Below are positions 23,647-31,101 of a stretch of 33,854 nucleotides of DNA, one piece after another. The stretch lies in assembly GCA_964436865.1 (NCBI GenBank), contig CAYTFK010000038.1, positions 1 to 33,854 on the forward strand, read 5' to 3'. How positions within the stretch are numbered: the stretch's first letter is position 1; each line of letters opens with the position of its first letter. Origin of the DNA: JAXGPP01 sp964436865. GTDB lineage: Bacteria; Planctomycetota; Planctomycetia; Pirellulales; Thermoguttaceae. The translations under genes were made by a program, and so were the position numbers. The notes beneath the pieces were generated by a model that had not been told where the DNA came from, made no database searches, and saw nothing but the letters and a program-made list of their open reading frames with translations.

Positions 23647-25638
23647 CTACATCGGCCCTTCGGCGCGCCGCGGTGAGCCGCCGAAGGGCCGTAGCATTTC
23701 TTGGCAGGCGATTCTCGATGCCGTTGACGTCAATCGGGCAGATCTATCCGGTGTGCGGCCTCGTTCGGATAGCCTCGCGTTGAGAAGAACGATTTTGAAC
23801 GCTCCGGACTGCCAGAGGACCGGCAGCCGCGTGCGGGTGCTGTTGTGCAGCACTGCGTGCGTGGCGCCGTAAGTCCGGGCAATGGTCGTCACATGGGCGT
23901 CGTCAATGGTGCGATAAAACTGCTCGGCCGCTACGTAGCTGAGCGGGCCGCGCGATCGCCGGTCGCCGTAACAGGCTACGACTCGCCGATACCATTCGGC
24001 CATGCCAGCATCACATAATGGCAGGCATTCCCAATCGACCACGACCGCTCGGCAGGCCAGCAGGCGGAAACCGCCGCCATCAGGCGGCGTGAGGAAGACG
24101 GCTTCGGGCGGCGTATGCCGCCGGGCATAAACGGCCGCCTCCGCCAGCGGGTCGGTCGAGTCGGCCAGAGTCAGCACCGGACGACTGAGTCGTGGCAGAT
24201 AGATCTCACGATTGTGGCTGGCGACAATGTAGACTGCCGCCACGATCACCATTCCGGCCGTAACCAGCCGCCAGATCGCGCTGCGCGGAACGAGGCAGCA
24301 GAAGCCCAGAACCAGGAGCACTGCCAGAGCCTGTGCTTCGTCGGGGTCAGCGTGGGCGGCGAACGATGCAATTCCGATGAGCGCCAGTCCGGCAGCCAGT
24401 CGGAAAGCAGGTTCGCCGAAATGATCCTTCAGCCAGCGTTCCCCAGCCGCCAGCGATTCTCCGATCAGCGCTGCAAGCGGCTGAAACAGTCCGGTGCCCA
24501 TGAGCAGGATCCACCCCGGCAGCCAGCCATCGGCGGATGGCGGACGCACCAGGAGCCGCGCAGCCGCGGCCGCCAGGAGCAAGTATCCCAGCCACTTGAT
24601 CACCGAGAGCATGCGAAACGTCTGTGCGGTGACCGCCAGCCGGCAGGGCACGATTTCGACGAACACGTAGCCTGCCACCAGCCCGGCCAGCACGACGAAG
24701 GCTGCCGCCATGACTCCCCAGACCCAGCGCGGATCGGCATTGCCCTCCCGCTTCCACCATCGCCAGGCGACGCCTGTAACCGCCATAAAGACGCCCGACA
24801 TGGCGTGTTCACGAGGGCCGAACGTCGAGGGAAGATAATGGTGCGGCGCACGAACGTAGGCCAGGATGTGAATGAACTCGCTGGTGGACAGCGTCTTCTC
24901 CATTTCGCGGCCGAAGAACAGCCAGGCGGCGGCCAGCATTGCCGCCATCGCTGCGCAGACGGCCGCCAGGCGTACGGTTCGCGACCGCCCATCGGGCCAT
25001 CCCGGACCGGCAAGTGCGGTTGCTCCGGCGGCTGCGAGGCCGATGGCGGCCGTTTCGAATCCAACCAGTGGGTGCAAAGCGATGGCCGCGGCGGCGGCCA
25101 AGGACGCCCAGACGAGGCGGCCACCCAGCGCGCACCAGAGACTGGCCAACGCGAAGGGCCTGGCGACAAGGCTCGAGACGAGGGTCGTATCGGTAAGCCT
25201 TGCCGCGCCCCCTGCGTCAATGCCGTCAATCGCCAGCACCAGTGACGCTGCAAACATGCCTGCCAGCGCGGAACGAAACATACTCCATGCGGCCACGATC
25301 GTCACCGCGGCCAAGGACGCCTTACTCAAGATCATCAGAACAAGAAATACCGCCGGCAGCGGCGCTATTCGTCCCAGGCCGGCGAGAAAGCGGGCCGTCC
25401 AGGTGCGCGGTCCTACGGCCTCAGTCGCCGTGTTGACAAAGAAGTCACCGCGGAGGTAGTCGGGATCCAATTCGCGAAAGACAAGCGGCAACAGATCGGC
25501 GTGCCCGGCGAGGCCGTAGGTGTAGCCGCGAGCAAACGTCGCGGTGATTCCCGCCAGCAGGCAGAATAGAGCGATCGCGCCCACCGAGGGGCTGTGATCC
25601 ACATCGCTAAGGTCGAAGGCTGCGGTTGATGAAGGCAA
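23647..25638 (-). CDS. Polytopic membrane protein, possible GT-C-type glycosyltransferase
   Basis: 663 residues if begun at TTG 25638, which has TGAGG 8 bases upstream; GTG 25602 is an alternative. The annotated long frame continues upstream only as a shadow of the methyltransferase gene. About ten or more hydrophobic segments are visible, with an early acidic loop ELDPDYLRGDFF. A C-terminal soluble domain (about 530-650) contains TPPEAVFLTPPDGGGFR and WEC. This layout resembles GT-C membrane glycosyltransferases and the DUF6798 group; the latter name is from memory. It is the last gene of the glycan operon, 38 bases after the methyltransferase gene. It probably transfers a lipid-linked sugar at the outer face of the membrane (inference). 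A hairpin covers its last codons. Confidence 0.65.
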   Translation of the reverse strand: MPSSTAAFDLSDVDHSPSVGAIALFCLLAGITATFARGYTYGLAGHADLLPLVFRELDPDYLRGDFFVNTATEAVGPRTWTARFLAGLGRIAPLPAVFLVLMILSKASLAAVTIVAAWSMFRSALAGMFAASLVLAIDGIDAGGAARLTDTTLVSSLVARPFALASLWCALGGRLVWASLAAAAAIALHPLVGFETAAIGLAAAGATALAGPGWPDGRSRTVRLAAVCAAMAAMLAAAWLFFGREMEKTLSTSEFIHILAYVRAPHHYLPSTFGPREHAMSGVFMAVTGVAWRWWKREGNADPRWVWGVMAAAFVVLAGLVAGYVFVEIVPCRLAVTAQTFRMLSVIKWLGYLLLAAAAARLLVRPPSADGWLPGWILLMGTGLFQPLAALIGESLAAGERWLKDHFGEPAFRLAAGLALIGIASFAAHADPDEAQALAVLLVLGFCCLVPRSAIWRLVTAGMVIVAAVYIVASHNREIYLPRLSRPVLTLADSTDPLAEAAVYARRHTPPEAVFLTPPDGGGFRLLACRAVVVDWECLPLCDAGMAEWYRRVVACYGDRRSRGPLSYVAAEQFYRTIDDAHVTTIARTYGATHAVLHNSTRTRLPVLWQSGAFKIVLLNARLSERGRTPDRSARLTSTASRIACQEMLRPFGGSPRRAEGPM
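23653..23691. repeat. 13-bp inverted repeat over the 3' end of the glycan operon
   Basis: CGGCCCTTCGGCG (23653-23665) and CGCCGAAGGGCCG (23679-23691) are perfect inverted copies with a 13-base loop. The hairpin covers the last 14 or so codons of the membrane protein gene, whose stop is at 23647-23649. No U-tract follows on either strand. It may act as an RNA 3'-end stabiliser or two-way terminator. Confidence 0.55.
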
Positions 25639-25676
25639 GTATCGGGCCTCACGGGGGCCAAACGTGGCACGGTGAC

Positions 25677-26468
25677 TCAGGCGCGGGGACGGCGTCCCAC
25701 GGCATAAACCGAGGAGCCACAGGGCAGGACTGCCCCGCCCATGATCGCGGCGTTCTCCCAACGGAGTACAGCCGCAAGTGGCGTGTTTGTCCAACTCAGC
25801 GATCGGGCCAGGTCGGAACGGGCGGCCCCCGCGGGCCGCGCGGGCCGCCGCTGGCGGAGCAACGACGGCAGCCGCGCCAGAACAATCGCCGGGAACAGCA
25901 CAAACACGCGGTAAGTGACGAGGACAGGCTCCAGGCCGAGTTCGTCGAGGAGCGCGCGGATCTCGGCCTTCGTGAACCGCTTTCGCGTGCCAACCGCGAG
26001 ATCGTGCTCGCTTGCCAGCCACCGGTAGGCCGGCAAGTTCATCAACAGCAGACCGCCCGGACGCAGATGGCGAGCCAGTTGTGCAAGGCCGCGCCGCGCC
26101 GACTCCGGCTCCAGCGTGCAGAGCACGTCGCAGCTCAATATCACATCGAGCGAATCGGCATGGAGATCCGGGGCACAGAAATCACTGTGGTAGACATCCG
26201 CATCGGGGACCTTTTGCCGTGACGCCTCCAAAGCTAGAGGCGAGATATCGAATCCGCCGAGATACTCCGGATGCAGCGTGTCTCGAAGCAACCGCAGGTT
26301 CTCGCCCGTTCCGCAACCGGCGTCGAGCACCCTCCGTTCAGATCGCTCGCCGAGGGCATATTTCCGCAGCGTGCGGCCGATGAGATCCCGCAAACCGCGG
26401 TACCACCAGTGGACCGGCTCTGCGGCCGCCATGAGCTCGTATTCGCGATCCTGCATGCTTCCGGTCAT
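25677..26468 (-). CDS. Class I SAM-dependent methyltransferase
   Basis: 263 residues from ATG 26468, which overlaps the aminotransferase stop (ATGA). A longer start at 26498 is possible but breaks that pattern. The SAM-binding motif is RVLDAGCGTGENLRLL (46-61, Asp49 and the Gly-rich loop), followed by FDIS (73-76) for ribose binding and a later LRPGGLLLMNLP. EPVHWWYRGLR near the N-terminus is common in methyltransferases of polysaccharide clusters. It probably methylates a sugar or lipid-linked intermediate of this operon. Hydrophobic residues near the C-terminus (VFVLFPAIVLARLP) could touch the membrane. Substrate unknown. Confidence 0.85.
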   Translation of the reverse strand: MTGSMQDREYELMAAAEPVHWWYRGLRDLIGRTLRKYALGERSERRVLDAGCGTGENLRLLRDTLHPEYLGGFDISPLALEASRQKVPDADVYHSDFCAPDLHADSLDVILSCDVLCTLEPESARRGLAQLARHLRPGGLLLMNLPAYRWLASEHDLAVGTRKRFTKAEIRALLDELGLEPVLVTYRVFVLFPAIVLARLPSLLRQRRPARPAGAARSDLARSLSWTNTPLAAVLRWENAAIMGGAVLPCGSSVYAVGRRPRA

Positions 26469-27577
26469 GTGCTGGCGGCTCCGTGGTACCGCCGGCACAC
26501 AACCTGGCAGACTGCCTGCACGTCGCGCTCGGTCAACTGGGGGTACATCGGCAACGAGAGCACTTCCTTAGCCGCACGCTCAGTGACGGGGAGCGTGCCG
26601 GTGGCATAGCCAAGGCGCGCGTAGGCCGGCATGAGGTGTACCGGAACGGGATAGTGAATCCCGCAGCCGATGCCCGCGTCGATGAGCGCCCGCACCAGCG
26701 CCTGCCGGCGCGGCGTGCGGATCACGTAGAGATGCCAGGCATGCTCCGTGCCAGGATCGGCATCGGGCCGCCGAACGTCGGTCTCGGAGAGCCCTGCCGC
26801 ATAATACCCGGCGATGGCTCGCCGGGCGGCCAAGTCGCGGTCGAGGTGCCGGAGCTTGACGCGCAGAATGGCGGCCTGGATCTCATCCAGTCGGCTGCAG
26901 ACGCCTTCTACCTGAGCGACGCGGGCGGCGTCAAAGCCGTGAAAGCGAATGCGGCGGATTCGTCCCGCCAGCGCCGCATCATTGGTCACGCACAGGCCGC
27001 CGTCGCCGTAGGCCCCAAGGTTCTTCGTTGGATAGCAAGAGAAGCAGCCCACCGCGCCGAATGTCCCCACGTGGCGTCCGTCCAGTCGCGCCCCGTGGGC
27101 CTGCGCGCAGTCCTCGACCACCGCCAGGCCGTGGCGTTCCGCAACGGCCAGAATGGGGCCGAGCGGCGCCGGACGGCCGTAGAGATGCACGGGAAGGATG
27201 GCGCGGGTGCGGGGGCTGATTGCGTCTTCGAGTTGATCAGGGGCCAACAGGAGCGTGCTGTCTTCGATATCCACCAATCGCGGCACCGCTCCCGTTTCAC
27301 AAATCGCTCCGACGGTTGCCACGGCGGTGTGGGCGACGGTGATCACCTCGTCGCCGGGACCGATCCCCAACGCCCGCAGAGCGATCTTGATCGCGTCGGT
27401 GCCCGATCCGACGCCGACCGCTGCGCGCGCCCCGGTGAAATCGGCGAATTCCTGCTCGAACGCCTCGACCTCCGGGCCGAGAATCAACCGCCCGGAGTCC
27501 AGGACGCGCGCAATCGCCTCCTGTATTTCGACGCGGATCTCCGCGTGGCCGGGACGGTAGTCAAAGGCGTCGATCAT
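26465..27577 (-). CDS. DegT/DnrJ/EryC1-family sugar aminotransferase
   Basis: 370 residues from ATG 27577, overlapping the preceding stop (ATGA). A longer start at 27667 is only a shadow of the upstream gene. PLP-dependent family features are clear: GVGSGTDAIKIAL (55-67) for cofactor phosphate, VVEDCAQAHGA (153-163, Asp156 pairing with the pyridine nitrogen) and FSCYPTKNLGAYGDGG, where Lys185 binds PLP. These enzymes transfer an amino group to a keto-sugar nucleotide, making amino sugars for surface glycans. The opening FDYRPGHAEIRVEIQEAI and the GDEVITVAHTAVAT stretch fit the 3-amino-sugar subgroup, but substrate is inference. Confidence 0.9.
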   Translation of the reverse strand: MIDAFDYRPGHAEIRVEIQEAIARVLDSGRLILGPEVEAFEQEFADFTGARAAVGVGSGTDAIKIALRALGIGPGDEVITVAHTAVATVGAICETGAVPRLVDIEDSTLLLAPDQLEDAISPRTRAILPVHLYGRPAPLGPILAVAERHGLAVVEDCAQAHGARLDGRHVGTFGAVGCFSCYPTKNLGAYGDGGLCVTNDAALAGRIRRIRFHGFDAARVAQVEGVCSRLDEIQAAILRVKLRHLDRDLAARRAIAGYYAAGLSETDVRRPDADPGTEHAWHLYVIRTPRRQALVRALIDAGIGCGIHYPVPVHLMPAYARLGYATGTLPVTERAAKEVLSLPMYPQLTERDVQAVCQVVCRRYHGAAST

Positions 27578-28593
27578 GCCTGTTGCGGCAAGTAGTGCCG
27601 CCAGTGAAGTCGGAAGAAATCCACGGTCCGTTCCAGCCCTGGACGCAGATCGACCTTGGGCGTCCAACCGGTCGCCGCCTCAAAGGCAGAAGAATCCGCG
27701 TAGTAATCGCGAATGTCGATTGCCGCTCGATCCGCCGGGAAGGGTACGCACTCATAGTCGAACGGCACCAGGTCCCGCAGCGTGTTGACAAACTCAATGA
27801 GAGAGTACGGGCGCGGAAACCCAATGTTGAACGAGCGGCCGTTTACTCCCTCCTCGGCGCCGGCGAGAAGCAACGCTGCCACCACGTCGTCGACATAGTT
27901 GAAATCGCGGCGCTGGGTGCCATCGCCGAAGACCTGAATCCGCTCCCCCAGCAGGGCCTTGCGGAGGAAGATGCCGACGAATCCCTTGGCTTCGCTCCTG
28001 AGGTCCATCCGCGGACCGTAGGTGTTTGTCAGGCGGAGGCTTGCCGTCCGCATGCCGTAGACGTCGTGGTAGAGGCGGTAGTACCGCTCGGCAGCAAGCT
28101 TGTTGATGCCGTTGACGTCGACCGGATCGAAGGGGTGGTTCTCATCGACCGGGAGGTATTGTGGCCGGCCGTAGAGTTGCCGGGTGCTGGCGAACACGAT
28201 CTTCGCCTCCGGATTGAGCGCCCGGCAGGTTTCGAGCAGCGCCAACTGGCTGCGGCAGTTGATGTCCAGATCGGTAAACGGATCGCGCATGCTGTCGATG
28301 TGGCTCAACTGGCCCGCCAGGCTGAAGATCAGGTCCTGGCCGCGGACGAGATAGGCCATCGTGTGGCGGTCGCGGATGTCGGAGAAGTTCACGCGGACCC
28401 GTTGGGCGCACGGATCGAGGTTGGCCAGATTCGCGCCGTAAGCGGGGATCATCGAATCGACGACCAGCACCTCGGCGTCAGCCCGCGCCAACGCCAGCAC
28501 CAGGTTGCTGCCAATGAATCCCACGCCACCCGTCACCAGCACTCGCTTGCGCGTGTAAAAGTCGAGGTTGCTCATCGTTGCGGAGCCGCTCAT
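27574..28593 (-). CDS. NAD-dependent sugar epimerase/dehydratase (extended SDR) lacking the catalytic Tyr
   Basis: 339 residues. The Rossmann motif is TGGVGFIGS (21-29). STRQLYGRP (136-144) matches the Ser/Thr position. The usual YxxxK reads NGINK (Asn161 to Lys165), so the catalytic Tyr is absent. NTYGPRM and RDFNYVDDVV are also typical of sugar-nucleotide SDRs. I recall the NGINK variant in related bacterial proteins, so it may be a conserved subfamily. ATG 28593 forms an ATGA like the other junctions; ATG 28575 and GTG 28542 are also in frame. The gene overlaps the glycosyltransferase gene by 116 bases, discussed in the findings. Confidence 0.85.
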   Translation of the reverse strand: MSGSATMSNLDFYTRKRVLVTGGVGFIGSNLVLALARADAEVLVVDSMIPAYGANLANLDPCAQRVRVNFSDIRDRHTMAYLVRGQDLIFSLAGQLSHIDSMRDPFTDLDINCRSQLALLETCRALNPEAKIVFASTRQLYGRPQYLPVDENHPFDPVDVNGINKLAAERYYRLYHDVYGMRTASLRLTNTYGPRMDLRSEAKGFVGIFLRKALLGERIQVFGDGTQRRDFNYVDDVVAALLLAGAEEGVNGRSFNIGFPRPYSLIEFVNTLRDLVPFDYECVPFPADRAAIDIRDYYADSSAFEAATGWTPKVDLRPGLERTVDFFRLHWRHYLPQQA

Positions 28594-29515
28594 ACCGGAC
28601 GACAGATTGCGGTTTCCCCTGCAAATGGAGAAACACGCGCCCCACGTACTCGCCGACCGTACCCAGAACGAAGAGCTGGATACCGGCGAACAGAGTCACG
28701 CAGACCAGTACGGTGGGGATGCCGACGGTTAATTGCGGATTGAGGAGCAACTTGTCGAGCACGATCGCCAGCAGCAACAGCAGGCTGAGCGCCGAGGTGC
28801 ACAGGCCCACCAGCGTCGCGAGGCGGAGCGGCGCGATGGAGAAGCCCAGGAACATGTTCAGCCACAGGCGCACCAGGCGGCGAAGCGTGTAGCCGCTGCG
28901 GCCAGCTTGCCGCTCGCGGTGCTCCACCTCGACCTCGCCTACCCGCTCGCTGACCTGGAAGATCAGGCCATCGATATACGGATGAGGACCGTCATGGCTC
29001 GTGATCGCGTCGACCATGAAGCGATTCATGATCTTGAAGCTCGACAGATAGAGCCCTGGCGGCTTGCGCAAGACGATGGTGGCCACCGAGTTGGTAAACC
29101 AACTGCCGAGGCGGCGAAACCAGTGGTGTCGCTTCTCGCGATACCGCCCGTACACCACGTCGAGCGGATGCGCCTGAATGTGCCGCAACAGGATGGGCAC
29201 CTGGTCAGGTGGATTCTGACCATCGTCGTCCAGGACCGCCACATAACGGCCCATAGCCCGCCGCAGACCGGCGAGGACGGCGGCATGCTCGCCGTAGTTC
29301 CGCGAGAGCTGCACATACGAGATGGTTTCCGGATCCCGCGCCGCGAGTTCCAGACAAACCTCCTCGCTCTGGTCCTGGGAGCCGTCGTTGACGAGTATGA
29401 TCTCGTAGCGCGCAGGCGCAACCGCGGCTCGAATTGCCTCTACGACTCCCGCAATCGTTTGGGACCCGTTGTAAACCGGGATCACCAAAGACAATAAGAT
29501 CCCATCCGTTCTCAC
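28478..29515 (-). CDS. Polyprenol-phosphate-type GT2 glycosyltransferase
   Basis: 345 residues from GTG 29515, preceded by a G-rich site (GGTGGGGGGG). The GT-A fold opens with SLVIPVYNGSQTIAGVV (9-25). AVLDDDGQNPPDQ carries the metal-binding DxD-type motif. Two C-terminal membrane segments follow (LATLVGLCTSALSLLLLLAI and VGIPTVLVCVTLFAGIQLFV). This is the layout of GtrB/DPM1-like enzymes, which load a sugar from a nucleotide donor onto undecaprenyl phosphate on the cytoplasmic face. After KPQSVVR the protein reads on for about 38 residues (308-345) that do not look like a family C-terminus. First gene of the five-gene glycan operon. Confidence 0.88.
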   Translation of the reverse strand: MRTDGILLSLVIPVYNGSQTIAGVVEAIRAAVAPARYEIILVNDGSQDQSEEVCLELAARDPETISYVQLSRNYGEHAAVLAGLRRAMGRYVAVLDDDGQNPPDQVPILLRHIQAHPLDVVYGRYREKRHHWFRRLGSWFTNSVATIVLRKPPGLYLSSFKIMNRFMVDAITSHDGPHPYIDGLIFQVSERVGEVEVEHRERQAGRSGYTLRRLVRLWLNMFLGFSIAPLRLATLVGLCTSALSLLLLLAIVLDKLLLNPQLTVGIPTVLVCVTLFAGIQLFVLGTVGEYVGRVFLHLQGKPQSVVRYERLRNDEQPRLLHAQASAGDGWRGIHWQQPGAGVGAG

Positions 29516-29680
29516 AATTCCCCCCCACCGAGTGTTTGTGAGATTCCGGAGATTCGCCGAAGCGATTTATCCGAAGAGAAGTAACCGCCGGTATGTTAAT
29601 TGAGATCCATTCAGGCGTAAATAATCCAGTTGAGGGGGTGGCGACCTTATTTTCCGCATTGGTCGCGAGATCGGAGTCTC
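29516..29680. promoter_or_regulatory. Leader and probable promoter region of the glycan operon
   Basis: Noticeably more AT-rich than its surroundings (especially about 29552-29634) and placed between the wecB terminator and the GT2 start. No -35/-10 pair of good quality was found by eye, so the exact promoter is unknown. A specialised elongation factor would act on such a leader, but no recognition element is identifiable. Confidence 0.35.
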
Positions 29681-29712
29681 AACAAAGCCCCGCGGCACGC
29701 CCCGCAGGAGCC
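29681..29712 (-). terminator. Rho-independent terminator of wecB
   Basis: On the minus strand a stem GGCTCC-(T)-GCGG, loop GGCGTG, CCGC-GGGGCT (29712 down to 29686), with one bulge and two G-U pairs, is followed by TTGTT. It starts 25 bases after the wecB stop and separates wecB from the GT2 operon. Confidence 0.6.
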
Positions 29713-29737
29713 GTCACGAGAAGCCGGCCGTTTGTCG

Positions 29738-30868
29738 TCAACCAACTATTGTCGCCTGGCCATCGGCGAGGATCGCCGCGATTCGTTCCGCAGCGTGTCC
29801 GTCCCAGAGAGCCGGGCAGCGGCCGCGTTTGTACGTCCCGTTGAGAATGGCGGTCAGTCCACGTCGAAGCTGATCGGGGTCGTTGCCCACGAGAGTGCTG
29901 GTGCCTTCATCGACGGTGATTGGCCGTTCAGTGTTGAATCGAGCGGTGAGGCAGGGAATGCCGAGCGCCGTGGATTCCTCCTGCAAACCGCCAGAGTCGG
30001 TGACAATCAGCCGGGCTTGCGAGGTGAGTGCCAGGAAGTCGAGGTATCCGAGCGGGGCCAGCGAGATCACGCCTGGAGACCCGGCGAGACGGTCGGCCAA
30101 TCCGAACTCCGCCAGGCGTTTCTGGGTGCGCGGGTGAACCGGAAACACCAGCGGCAAACGCGCTGCAGCCTCGATGAGGACGTCGATGATTCGTGCGAGG
30201 ATCGATGCTGAGTCAACGTTCGATGGACGGTGCAGCGTGACCACGCCATACGCGTTCGGCTGCAATCCATGCTGCCGGAGCGTGTCGCCATCCTGGGCCC
30301 GCGGCAAGAGCCGCTTCAACGTGTCGATCATCACGTTGCCGACCAGGTGCAGGTGTTCCTCCGCGTGGCCCTCGTGGCGGAGGTTCTCGATTCCCGCCGG
30401 TTCCGAGACAAAGAGCATCTCGGAGACCGCGTCGGTCACAAGCCGGTTGATTTCTTCAGGCATCGTCCGGTCGAAGCTCCGCAGTCCGGCCTCGACGTGC
30501 GCGACGGGAATTCCGAGTTTACTCGCGGCCAGCGTCGCCGCCATGGTCGAGTTCACGTCACCCACCACGACGACGCGACCGAAGGGCTCGCCGCGGGCCG
30601 CCGCCTCTTCGAGCACCGTCTCGAATCCCTCCAGCACGCGCGCGGTCTGCTGTCCGTGCTTCCCCGATCCCACGCCCAGGCTGACGTCGGGCCGAGGCAT
30701 GCCGAGTTCTTCGAGGAATACGTCTGAAAGCGAATGGTCATAGTGCTGCCCGGTGTGGATCAGAACCGGCTTTACCCGGGGGTAGGCGGCCAGCGCCCGC
30801 AGCAGTGGGGCCATCTTCATGAAGTTGGGTCTTGCGCCGACCACGCACGCCAAGCGAATCACGGACAT
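29738..30868 (-). CDS. wecB: UDP-N-acetylglucosamine 2-epimerase (non-hydrolysing)
   Basis: 376 residues. It converts UDP-GlcNAc to UDP-ManNAc in the cytoplasm, a precursor for surface polysaccharides. The N-terminus VVGARPNFMKMAPLLRAL and HTGQHYDHSLSDVF are diagnostic, as are GDVNSTMAATLAA, HVEAGLRSFDRTMPEEINR, TLHRPSNVD, VFPVHPRT and TDSGGLQEES. The length fits the family. ATG 30868 follows AGGTGTGAG on the minus strand. A terminator lies 25 bases downstream, so it seems to be its own transcription unit next to the glycan operon. A 40-codon minus-strand frame (30920-31042) in its leader is not supported as a gene. Confidence 0.93.
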   Translation of the reverse strand: MSVIRLACVVGARPNFMKMAPLLRALAAYPRVKPVLIHTGQHYDHSLSDVFLEELGMPRPDVSLGVGSGKHGQQTARVLEGFETVLEEAAARGEPFGRVVVVGDVNSTMAATLAASKLGIPVAHVEAGLRSFDRTMPEEINRLVTDAVSEMLFVSEPAGIENLRHEGHAEEHLHLVGNVMIDTLKRLLPRAQDGDTLRQHGLQPNAYGVVTLHRPSNVDSASILARIIDVLIEAAARLPLVFPVHPRTQKRLAEFGLADRLAGSPGVISLAPLGYLDFLALTSQARLIVTDSGGLQEESTALGIPCLTARFNTERPITVDEGTSTLVGNDPDQLRRGLTAILNGTYKRGRCPALWDGHAAERIAAILADGQATIVG

Positions 30869-31101
30869 CTCACACCTATGGGGTATTGTCAGCCTGAAGA
30901 CGGAGGACCAATCGCTGAGTCACCTCTTCTGCGCGCCGCCGCCGCGCGAATCGATTGCACTAGCCTTCCGATTGGACCTGTTGGCCGCAGAAATATTCCA
31001 GTCGACCAGCGGTGTTGCCGGGGAATAGCGGCTCGTATTCATCCTCTCTCCCCGGTCCACTTGGATTCCAACCCTATCTGCGAATGCCGGAAGCATCCTG
31101 C

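Noticed and set aside
24115..25245. 376-codon plus-strand frame
   Set aside because: Antisense to the membrane protein gene; Gln/Arg/His-rich without a domain.
26483..28743. Long plus-strand frames (26483-27595 and 27583-28743)
   Set aside because: Antisense to the aminotransferase and SDR genes, which have clear motifs; the plus frames have none.
30920..31042. 40-codon minus-strand frame with a purine-rich site, in the wecB leader
   Set aside because: Ribosome-binding site is too close to the ATG and the Ser/Arg-rich peptide matches nothing known; leader peptide not excluded.
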